Source: Phycisphaerae bacterium SM23_33 (GTDB lineage: Bacteria; Planctomycetota; Phycisphaerae; SM23-33). From it: 6,437 nt of DNA. A program made the translations under genes and the position numbers. Below are positions 1-4,866 of the stretch, one piece after another (position 1 is the stretch's first letter; each line of letters begins with the position of its first letter). Location of the stretch: positions 1 through 6,437 of the forward strand of contig LJUF01000209.1 of the NCBI GenBank assembly GCA_001303665.1. Direction: 5' to 3'. The notes under the pieces are model-generated. The model did not search any database. It worked only from the letters and a program-made list of their open reading frames with translations, and had not been told where the DNA came from.

Positions 1-1
1 G

Positions 2-856
2 GTCCGCGGGGTGAAAGACGCTTCGCCGTCCGGAAACGTCATCGCCGAGGCCACCAGGGCCTTTCGATTGAGGCACCTGCCGGGCCTGGCGGCGTGGTGG
101 AGCTTCGACGTGGTGGACGGCCCGGTCGTCAAAGACCTCGGGCCCAACCGGATCGACGGGCTGGCCTACAAGGACCTGTACTTCCTGGGGGCCTCGCTGG
201 TGGACGGACGGAAGGGGAAGGCGATCTACCTCAAGCAGGCCGGTGACTTCGTGGACGTCAGCCGGCACGCCGGGATCGACGCGGCCGGGCTGGCGCGGCG
301 CGATCCGGCGGGCGTGTGGGCCCCCAACCTGGACGACTGGCCGGTGGACCGCAAGAGCCCGCTGCACGCCGACAACGGCAGCGTCTTCCTGTGGGTCAAG
401 GCCAAGCCGGGGTACGTCGAGAAGGTCGAGGGGCAGCCCAGGCCGCGGAGGGTGCTCACGCACGCCAGGAGCATCTTCTACAAGGGCTACGCCTATCACC
501 TCCACATCGCCGGCGGCAAGGACCTGTACGTCTCCGGCGAGGCCTTCCGCCCGGTCAAGGTCGGCCCGATCGCCGACGAGAAGTGGCACCAGGTTGGGTT
601 GGTCTACCAGAACAAGCTGGAGAACGGCTCCAAGGTCTACATTGACGGAGAGCCGAAGGCGACCTTCACGGCCAGATTCCTCCCGCACGCCGGGACAAGG
701 ATGGAGATCTCGCGCCCGCGGAACTGGGGCGGCTCAGACGCCTGGCTGGACGGGGCCGTCGACGAGGTGATGTTCTTCACGCGCGTCCTGAACGACGAGC
801 AGGCCAAGCAGCTGTATCGGGATGGGTACCTGTCTGCCCCGGCCAACGGTGAATGA
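2..856 (+). CDS. LamG-like jelly-roll domain protein, 5' end probably outside the window
   Basis: The product is a concanavalin A-like (LamG) beta-sandwich, a fold that binds carbohydrates or proteins in exported or surface proteins. Numbering from the GTG at 11, the domain spans about residues 22-275. It has an entry strand AAWWSFD (27-33), strand SVFLWVK (124-130), the strand KWHQVGLVY (191-199), VYIDGE (209-214), and the typical closing segment WLDGAVDEVMFFTRVLNDEQ (245-264), running on to AKQLY at 269. The frame is open to the left edge, no Shine-Dalgarno is visible in the ten bases before the GTG, and there is no signal peptide. The visible part is therefore probably the C-terminal module of a longer protein. 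In planctomycetes such modules often follow FecR-like or other N-terminal domains, but none can be seen here. The ligand is unknown. The domain call is firm; the start is not. Confidence 0.85.
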   Translation, partial: VRGVKDASPSGNVIAEATRAFRLRHLPGLAAWWSFDVVDGPVVKDLGPNRIDGLAYKDLYFLGASLVDGRKGKAIYLKQAGDFVDVSRHAGIDAAGLARRDPAGVWAPNLDDWPVDRKSPLHADNGSVFLWVKAKPGYVEKVEGQPRPRRVLTHARSIFYKGYAYHLHIAGGKDLYVSGEAFRPVKVGPIADEKWHQVGLVYQNKLENGSKVYIDGEPKATFTARFLPHAGTRMEISRPRNWGGSDAWLDGAVDEVMFFTRVLNDEQAKQLYRDGYLSAPANGE

Positions 857-1088
857 TGAGCCGAAAACGCTCCGTCTTTCCCTTACTATTCATCATCTCT
901 GATTCCTGTTGAGGCGCGGTCACCCCCGGCGGGCAAGAGCAATGCAAGCTCCGCGCCGCCGGAAAAATCACATAGATCGGGGAACATCATACGGTTTTTC
1001 GCTGACAGCGCGTAGACGGCGCAGTGGGCTGATGGCATCATGGCCAGCCGGGGCGGGTGGTTGCTCCCGGGCCGCATTCCGTCACCCA

Positions 1089-1205
1089 ACGCGAGAAGTA
1101 TTGGGCAGCGAGGGGTTCCTGGAGCGTCTGGACGAACGGCTTGCCCGCCTCCGTCCGGGCCGCCACGGCCGGCCAAGGAAGAGCGAGGCCGAGGGGAAAG
1201 AATAG
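1089..1205 (+). pseudogene. Probable remnant of the C-terminus of a REP-associated (RayT/Y1-type) transposase
   Basis: The frame ending in TAG at 1203-1205 encodes TREVLGSEGFLERLDERLAR followed by LRPGRHGRPRKSEAEGKE. This matches, from memory, the tail of planctomycete REP-associated tyrosine transposases: a T-R-x-x-LGSExFxxxLE helix, then a basic LRPxxxGRPRK end. Upstream in this frame, the catalytic HUH and tyrosine regions are absent and the translation becomes featureless Arg-rich sequence. It is therefore at most a decayed fragment, not a working gene. Intact RayT enzymes act on REP palindromes, which makes the hairpins elsewhere in this window relevant. The alternative is a chance resemblance of a short basic segment. 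Confidence 0.5.
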
Positions 1206-1322
1206 TATAGCGCCCCCGATAGAGACCCGCCGATAGAGAGTGAGGACCCGGGCATGGGCCCGCTCGCACATGGCTACAGTTGGCGGGGGATAGACTGATC
1301 CTCGAGGGCTCGGCACCATGAA

Positions 1323-1329
1323 GAGAGGA
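1323..1329 (+). promoter_or_regulatory. Ribosome binding site for the small membrane protein
   Basis: GAGAGGA lies eight bases before the GTG at 1338 and is the reason for choosing that start. It overlaps a four-codon ATG frame (1318-1332) that is probably incidental. Confidence 0.6.
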
Positions 1330-1337
1330 TAGCTGCG

Positions 1338-1712
1338 GTGCGAAACAATCGTCCTGTTCCCGATTGGGTGTTCGGCATCCTAAGGGTCTTTAACTTCTTT
1401 GCTGGGTTGCTTCTCATTATCGTCGGGGCGTTGACTGTGTTAGGTGACCTCTTCAGGAGGAAAGTTGTGTTCCTGGATCCTAGCCGATGGGGCAGTTTCA
1501 CCTTTACAGTCCCGCAGCTAGCCTTCGAGGTTGCCGAGAAGATTTGGTGCGTGGGCGCAGGACTTAGCCTCCTTAGTTTCACTTTGGCCCTTTCGTTATC
1601 GGTGATGGGGAAGGGACCCTCAAGGAAATGCTTTCTGCCGTCGGCCCTTCTGGCGATTTCCTTGCTCGCTGTTCTGGGGCTGTTCCTTGTATCATCGAAG
1701 GCCGCAGAGTAG
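1338..1712 (+). CDS. Small three-helix inner-membrane protein, function unknown
   Basis: I do not recognise this family. The 124-residue product has three hydrophobic segments, at about residues 12-36, 69-90 and 99-118. A short charged stretch GDLFRRK follows the first, and a loop (about 42-68) contains aromatic residues and a Pro. There is no cleavable signal peptide and no catalytic motif, so it is most likely an integral inner-membrane protein. The GTG start is supported by GAGAGGA eight bases upstream. The gene is about 50% G+C in its first hundred bases, against roughly 70% in fic, and uses many codons rare in its neighbours (such as TTA, CTT, ATT). That suggests recent acquisition or weak codon selection. 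It stands alone: the gaps on both sides exceed 300 bp, so no operon partner suggests a role. Confidence 0.7.
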   Translation: MRNNRPVPDWVFGILRVFNFFAGLLLIIVGALTVLGDLFRRKVVFLDPSRWGSFTFTVPQLAFEVAEKIWCVGAGLSLLSFTLALSLSVMGKGPSRKCFLPSALLAISLLAVLGLFLVSSKAAE

Positions 1713-1742
1713 GTACCGAAGGCGGCCCTCGTGAGGTCGCAG

Positions 1743-1761
1743 AGAAGGACAGCTTCTTTTT
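1743..1761 (+). terminator. Weak candidate intrinsic terminator after the small membrane-protein gene
   Basis: AGAAG (1743-1747) pairs with CTTCT (1753-1757) around a five-base loop, and the T-run continues to 1761. It lies 30 bases after the stop at 1712, which is a sensible place. The stem is short and A/T-rich, so it may not terminate efficiently. Confidence 0.25.
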
Positions 1762-1956
1762 CATGGAGGCGTCGGGGATTCGCCCGCGTTCTCGGCAGAG
1801 GCAGGCAGGCTGCAGCACGATTCCACGTGCGTTGCCGAAACCGAGGCGTCCCCGAAACTCCGGCGGGTTACTTTCGCGGTGCGAACGTCAATAGCGAAGG
1901 CGTTGCACGGAACCCCGGGAGGTGTCCCGCTGAGAAGCGCGCCTTTTGCAGGGCGC

Positions 1957-1985
1957 TTGACTAGGAAAGACTGGCGGGGTATCCT
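1957..1985 (+). promoter_or_regulatory. Candidate sigma70-type promoter of fic
   Basis: TTGACT (1957-1962, five of six matches to the -35 consensus) is followed after exactly 17 bases by TATCCT (1980-1985, four of six to the -10 consensus). Transcription would start near 1991-1993, giving a leader of about 40 bases before the fic GTG. No other sequence in this gap fits as well. The -10 box overlaps the left edge of the palindrome at 1984-2010. Confidence 0.45.
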
Positions 1986-2010
1986 TTCTTAGCGGACTCC
2001 GCTAAGAAAG
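1984..2010. promoter_or_regulatory. Perfect 12-bp palindrome at the fic promoter, candidate operator
   Basis: CTTTCTTAGCGG (1984-1995) and CCGCTAAGAAAG (1999-2010) are exact reverse complements separated by ACT. The palindrome covers the end of the -10 box and the predicted start site, where a bound dimer would block transcription. A transcript from this promoter would begin inside the left arm and could not form the full hairpin, which favours a DNA-binding role over an RNA one. Read from a longer upstream transcript, the same sequence could fold as a hairpin followed, four bases later, by TCTTTT, so terminator function is the main alternative. The cognate regulator is unknown; the winged helix of Fic itself is one possibility. 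Confidence 0.5.
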
Positions 2011-2021
2011 CGGGTCTTTTC

Positions 2022-2026
2022 AAGGA
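2022..2026 (+). promoter_or_regulatory. Ribosome binding site of fic
   Basis: AAGGA sits eight bases before the GTG at 2035 and fixes that codon as the start; no in-frame ATG in the N-terminal region is comparably placed. Confidence 0.6.
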
Positions 2027-2034
2027 CAACCGCT

Positions 2035-3210
2035 GTGAAGGCAACCGGGACATACGTCACGTGCGCCACGGCCGAAGAGTCGTTCCGGGCGTTCGTGCCC
2101 GCCCGGCTGCCGCCCGAGCCGCTGTCGCTGGAGAACACGGACTTCGACCTCATCGAGCAGGCCAACAGGGCGCTGGGGCGGCTGGACGGCGTGACGACGC
2201 TGCTGCCAGACTCGTCCATCTTCCTGTACTTCTACGTCCGCAAGGAGGCGCTGCTGTCCTCGCAGATCGAGGGCACCCAATCGTCCTTTGCAGACCTGCT
2301 GCTGCACGAGAACAAACTGGCGCTCGGCGTGCCGGTGCAGGACGTTCAGGAGGTGTCCAACTACGTCGCCGCCCTGAGCCATGGCCTGAAGCGCATCCGC
2401 GAGGACGGCTTTCCCCTGTCCTTACGGCTCATCAAGGAGGTGCACTCCGTGCTGATGGCCAAGGGCCGAGGCAGCGACAAGGCGCCCGGGCAGTTCCGCC
2501 GCAGCCAGAACTGGGTTGGGGGCACGCGCCCGGGCAACGCGGTCTTCGTCCCGCCGCCGCCGGACCGCCTCATGCAGTGCCTGGACAACTTCGAGAAATT
2601 CCTGCACGACCGGCCACGGCGGACGCCGGTCCTGGTCAAGGCGGGGCTGGCCCACGTGCAGTTCGAGACGATCCATCCATTCCTGGACGGCAACGGCCGG
2701 CTGGGTCGGTTGCTGATTACCCTGCTGCTGTGCGCCGAGAAGGCGTTGCATGAGCCGCTGCTCTATTTGAGCCTGTACTTCAAGCGGAACCGGCAGTTGT
2801 ACTACGACCTGCTGCAGAACGTGCGGGTGAAGGCTGACTGGCTGGGCTGGCTGCGGTTCTTCCTGGAGGGCGTCCGCGACACGGCCCAACAGGCGGCCGA
2901 CACGGCCAAGGCGATCCTGGCACAGTTCCAAAGGGACCGCCAGGCAATTGAGGGCCTGGGGCGACGGGCGGGGACGGCTCACCGCCTGCACCAGCTCCTC
3001 CAGGCAAGGCCGATCTTGTCCATCCCACTGGCAGCCAGGGGTGTGAAGGTGTCGGCGCCGACCGCCCGGGCGGCGGTGGAGGCGTTGGAGAAGCTCAAGA
3101 TCGTGCGCGAGATCACCGGCAAGCAGCGGGACCGGCTGTACGCCTACGACCGGTACATGAAGATACTGGACGAAGGGACGGAGCCCCTGCCGCCGGCGGC
3201 GCGGCGATGA
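2035..3210 (+). CDS. fic: Fic family protein adenylyltransferase (class II) with C-terminal winged helix
   Basis: Fic enzymes usually transfer AMP from ATP to a Ser, Thr or Tyr hydroxyl of a target protein (AMPylation), and act in the cytoplasm. The 391-residue product appears complete. An N-terminal Fic_N region (about 22-100) contains the class II inhibitory helix motif S75-x3-E79-G80, whose Glu normally blocks productive ATP binding. The flap that positions the substrate is at about 160-176 (GGTRPGNAVFVPPPP). The catalytic motif is canonical, HPFLDGNGRLGR (214-225), with catalytic H214, D218 for the metal, and N220, R222 and R225 for the phosphates. A helical stretch leads to a winged-helix domain (about 315-375, SAPTARAAVEALEKLKIVRE), usual in this large Fic subfamily. 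The GTG start has AAGGA eight bases upstream. No separate antitoxin gene adjoins it, as expected when the inhibitor is built in. The target is unknown; the winged helix may mediate DNA binding. Confidence 0.95.
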   Translation: MKATGTYVTCATAEESFRAFVPARLPPEPLSLENTDFDLIEQANRALGRLDGVTTLLPDSSIFLYFYVRKEALLSSQIEGTQSSFADLLLHENKLALGVPVQDVQEVSNYVAALSHGLKRIREDGFPLSLRLIKEVHSVLMAKGRGSDKAPGQFRRSQNWVGGTRPGNAVFVPPPPDRLMQCLDNFEKFLHDRPRRTPVLVKAGLAHVQFETIHPFLDGNGRLGRLLITLLLCAEKALHEPLLYLSLYFKRNRQLYYDLLQNVRVKADWLGWLRFFLEGVRDTAQQAADTAKAILAQFQRDRQAIEGLGRRAGTAHRLHQLLQARPILSIPLAARGVKVSAPTARAAVEALEKLKIVREITGKQRDRLYAYDRYMKILDEGTEPLPPAARR

Positions 3211-3312
3211 GGGTGTGAAAACGCCCATGGTGGCCCCGACGCGCGGCCAGAGGGCCCCCGCGAGCGCCGCGGACATCCACGAGCAAGTCGTTGTCAAGCT
3301 CACAGCGGCCGC

Positions 3313-3369
3313 GCCCCTGCCTAGCTCTTCATGCCCGCCCGCCATCTCGCAGGCGGGCGGAGCAGGGGC
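3313..3369. repeat. Two-part inverted repeat
   Basis: An outer pair GCCCCTGC (3313-3320) and GCAGGGGC (3362-3369) encloses an inner pair CCGCCCGCC (3335-3343) and GGCGGGCGG (3352-3360). The right arms are separated by one base, the left arms by 14. All arms are perfect. It would fold as a long G/C stem with an asymmetric internal loop in fic mRNA, or could be a degenerate palindromic repeat unit. Confidence 0.5.
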
Positions 3370-3378
3370 AGGCAGGCG

Positions 3379-3407
3379 CCGGCACCCGGTTGTGGTGGCC
3401 GGTTTTT
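3379..3407 (+). terminator. Intrinsic terminator of fic
   Basis: CCGGC-ACC (3379-3386) pairs with GGT-GCCGG (3394-3402, with G3397 bulged) around a seven-base loop, followed at once by TTTTT (3403-3407). This is a classic Rho-independent layout. It lies 169 bases after the fic stop, so the fic mRNA would carry a structured 3' untranslated region that includes the two-part inverted repeat. Confidence 0.6.
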
Positions 3408-3454
3408 CCGCACATCCAGCCCGCAGGGGCAGGTGCCGCCTTCGGCGGGGAAGG

Positions 3455-3493
3455 GAATACCGAATGTCGAATGGTGAATAGCGAATGATGAAG
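3455..3493. repeat. Short tandem array of degenerate GAAT heptamers
   Basis: GAAT recurs at exact 7-base spacing at 3455, 3462, 3469, 3476 and 3483, with GAAG at 3490. The units are GAATACC, GAATGTC, GAATGGT, GAATAGC, GAATGAT and the start of GAAGGGC. The first four bases are constant in five units and the last three vary. It is A/T-richer than its surroundings and lies outside genes. Confidence 0.7.
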
Positions 3494-3570
3494 GGCGACG
3501 GACTGTCCGTTCCCGACTTGTCGCTCGCGGGACGATTCTTCGTGCGTCGGCGGGCTCATTGAGGAATGAT

Positions 3571-3593
3571 GGTGTGCAGCCGAGCTGCACACC
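3571..3593 (-). terminator. Perfect 10-bp hairpin abutting the stop codon of the two-module protein gene
   Basis: GGTGTGCAGC (3571-3580) and GCTGCACACC (3584-3593) are exact reverse complements around CGA. The hairpin touches the minus-strand TAG at 3594-3596. On that strand the following bases are ATCATTCCTC, without a U-run, so it is a poor Rho-independent terminator; it may instead protect the mRNA 3' end or be a mobile palindromic repeat. Confidence 0.45.
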
Positions 3594-4793
3594 CTACTTC
3601 TGCGCCGGGCGGGCGGGCGGCGGGGCGGGCTCGAAGAGCACGACCTCGTCCACGTAGAGGCGGACGTTCTGGCCGCTGCCGGGGACGACGAAGCGCAGTT
3701 GGTCGGCGAGGTCGCGGAGCTTGGGCTTGCGCCCGGCGGCCTGCTTGCTGAAGTCCACGTACTGCGTGACCCACTGGCCCTGCTTGAGCTCCTTGAGCTG
3801 CACCGCGTGGTCGGCGTTGGCGGTGGCGTTGTGGAGGATGAGCTTCATGCTGTCGGCCCCGCGCAGCCAATAGCGGAAGCGGAGCTTGGTTTGTGAGCCC
3901 AGCGGGCGGGGAGGCGGGAACTTCAGCAGGACGTGCGACTCCTTGCCGCCGGCGGCGGGGACGGCCTGGGCGACGGACCAGTAGCTTCCGGCCGGCGGGG
4001 CTTCGGCGATGGCCCACTCGCCGGGGTAGTACTTGGCGCGTCCGCTCTCCGGTCGGATGCCGGTGTCGAAGGCGGCCAGGAAGATCACGCGGTTGGGAAA
4101 CGGCTCCGGCTGGCGCTCCAAACGCGATGTTTCGCGTTTGGAGACCTCCTCGTCCGGCAGGGCGGGGTTCGCGTCGAAGAAGATCACGTCGTCGATGATC
4201 ATCTCGTAGCTCTGGCCGTCGCCGGGGGTGCCGACGAAGACCTTCAGGTCGTCCATGCGTTCGCCCGGCTTGAAGGCGCCCGGGGAGCCGTCGTTGCGCC
4301 GGCTGTCGCGGGTGAAGTTCAGGGTCAGCTCCGACCACTGGCCCTGCTTCAGGCCGGAGACGCGGATGTTGCAGTTGTCGCTGGAGGAAAGGCTGAAGTG
4401 CTGGAAGGTGGCGCGGTCGGTGCCTTTGAGGTAGTAGCGGCAGTACATGCAGTTGAGCTGGCCCATGCACGGGCCGGGCACGGGGTTCATGCCGGTCATG
4501 AGGGCGGCGTGCTTCCCGTGAGGGCCGGTGCCGCGGCGGGCGGCGGGGTTGCCGGGGGAGGCCGGGATGTTCTGCTTTTCCTCGGCGCCGAACCAACCGA
4601 AGGTCGGCGGCTTGGCCTCAAAGCCGCTGAAGGCCCAGATGCGGTGGGGGAAGTGGGCGGGGCGGGCGTTTTCGGCGACGGCGGAGCCGCGGCGCTTTGC
4701 CGGCTGGGAGGCGGTCGCCGCGGGCTGCTGCGCCTGGACGTATGCGCTGGTGGCGACGGCCAGCAGGGCCACCAGGGACAGGGCTGTTCTCAT
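3594..4793 (-). CDS. Secreted protein with two homologous beta-sandwich (carbohydrate-binding-like) modules
   Basis: I cannot name the family. The 399-residue product begins with a signal peptide, MRTALSLVALLAVATSAYVQA, likely cut after residue 21, so it is exported. Two copies of one module follow, at about 48-207 and 232-388. Shared landmarks are FPHRI/FPNRV at the start, YYLKGTD/YWLRGAD, LKQGQW/LKQGQW, DLKVFVGTPGDGQ/QLRFVVPGSGQ and IDDVIFFD/VDEVVLFE at the end. This pattern resembles jelly-roll carbohydrate-binding or galactose-binding-like domains. Module 1 alone has four cysteines (C109, C115, C118, C141), including CMYC. A linker (208-231) contains a palindrome-encoded segment (217-226), and the tail is Pro/Ala-rich. 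The ATG has AAAGGAG eight bases upstream and its own candidate promoter. The large helical gene lies 73 bp upstream on the same strand. No catalytic motif is visible; a binding or structural role is inferred. Confidence 0.8.
   Translation of the reverse strand: MRTALSLVALLAVATSAYVQAQQPAATASQPAKRRGSAVAENARPAHFPHRIWAFSGFEAKPPTFGWFGAEEKQNIPASPGNPAARRGTGPHGKHAALMTGMNPVPGPCMGQLNCMYCRYYLKGTDRATFQHFSLSSSDNCNIRVSGLKQGQWSELTLNFTRDSRRNDGSPGAFKPGERMDDLKVFVGTPGDGQSYEMIIDDVIFFDANPALPDEEVSKRETSRLERQPEPFPNRVIFLAAFDTGIRPESGRAKYYPGEWAIAEAPPAGSYWSVAQAVPAAGGKESHVLLKFPPPRPLGSQTKLRFRYWLRGADSMKLILHNATANADHAVQLKELKQGQWVTQYVDFSKQAAGRKPKLRDLADQLRFVVPGSGQNVRLYVDEVVLFEPAPPPARPAQK
3607..3629 (+). other. G-quadruplex-type motif opposite the 3' end of the two-module protein gene
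   Basis: G runs at 3607-3609, 3611-3613, 3615-3617, 3622-3625 and 3627-3629 have loops of one to four bases on the plus (template) strand. They encode the Pro/Ala tail of the minus-strand protein. Confidence 0.5.
4116..4143. repeat. Perfect 12-bp palindrome inside the coding sequence of the two-module protein
   Basis: CTCCAAACGCGA (4116-4127) and TCGCGTTTGGAG (4132-4143) are exact reverse complements around TGTT. The sequence is read in frame on the minus strand as VSKRETSRLE (residues 217-226), in the linker between the two modules. It is less G/C-rich than the surrounding gene. Confidence 0.65.
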
Positions 4794-4801
4794 GACGCAG
4801 G

Positions 4802-4808
4802 CTCCTTT
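4802..4808 (-). promoter_or_regulatory. Ribosome binding site of the two-module protein gene
   Basis: On the minus strand AAAGGAG lies eight bases before the ATG at 4793 and settles the start, which also gives a well-formed signal peptide. Confidence 0.7.
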
Positions 4809-4817
4809 CGGGTTGGG

Positions 4818-4846
4818 ATTATGACGGGGCGGCGGGCGGCAGGCAA
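4818..4846 (-). promoter_or_regulatory. Candidate promoter of the two-module protein gene
   Basis: On the minus strand TTGCCT (4846-4841, four of six to the -35 consensus) is followed after 17 bases by CATAAT (4823-4818, five of six to the -10 consensus). Transcription would start near 4811, just before the ribosome binding site. It stands out in a gap that is otherwise almost pure G/C, so the gene may be transcribed independently of the upstream one. Confidence 0.4.
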
Positions 4847-4866
4847 GGGCCTTGGAGGCGGGGCGG

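Larger units (their letters stand above)
857..1337. other. Intergenic stretch without an intact gene
   Basis: This stretch separates the LamG gene from the small membrane-protein gene. It contains a probable transposase remnant (1089-1205, listed separately) and a 10-bp direct repeat CCGATAGAGA at 1216-1225 and 1230-1239 (period 14). Open frames on both strands here give Arg/Pro/Gly-rich translations without domain character and look non-coding. I see no convincing promoter, terminator or structured RNA. A 7-bp inverted pair (ATGATGA near 853, TCATCAT near 890) just after the LamG stop lacks a T-run and is too weak to call a terminator. Confidence 0.5.
1713..2034. other. Intergenic region carrying the fic control sequences
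   Basis: No gene is supported here; the short frames that cross it are basic and low in complexity. From left to right it holds a weak hairpin with a T-run (1743-1761), an imperfect inverted repeat (GTGC-bulged G-AACG at 1879-1887 pairing with CGTTGCAC at 1901-1908), a GCGC-rich inverted repeat around 1935-1958, and then a promoter, palindrome and ribosome binding site for fic, which are listed separately. Confidence 0.5.
3211..3593. other. Convergent intergenic region between fic and the two-module secreted protein gene
   Basis: No gene is supported. The region is dense with inverted and direct repeats: a two-part stem (3313-3369), an intrinsic terminator (3379-3407), GCAGGGGCAGG twice (3362-3372 and 3423-3433), a small CCGCC-TTC-GGCGG stem (3436-3448), a heptamer array (3455-3493), a 6-bp palindrome ACGGAC-T-GTCCGT (3498-3510), and a perfect 10-bp hairpin (3571-3593). 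Opposing transcripts meet here. Confidence 0.6.

Noticed and set aside
909..1205. The whole 98-codon frame as an intact gene
   Set aside because: Only the last 38 or so residues resemble a known protein end; the first 60 are Arg-rich and non-domain-like, and no ribosome binding site supports the start.
1318..1332. A four-codon upstream frame (MKRG) overlapping the ribosome binding site at 1323-1329
   Set aside because: It is too short to distinguish from chance and has no ribosome binding site of its own.
1879..1908. Integron attC-like site
   Set aside because: The arms do not contain the RYYYAAC and GTTRRRY core sites, and no integrase gene is visible.
1628..1964. Two overlapping plus-strand frames (88 and 77 codons) after the membrane-protein gene
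   Set aside because: Both are Arg/Gly-rich, lack ribosome binding sites and domain character; one starts inside the membrane-protein gene and the other ends inside the fic promoter.
2422..3345. A 307-codon minus-strand frame opposite fic
   Set aside because: Fic has all catalytic residues and a clear start; the antisense frame is Gln/Leu/Arg-rich with no recognisable domain and extends into the terminator region only by chance.
3556..4596. A 346-codon minus-strand frame overlapping the two-module protein gene
   Set aside because: Its translation is Arg/Pro/His-rich and featureless, while the overlapping frame has a signal peptide, a ribosome binding site and two homologous modules.
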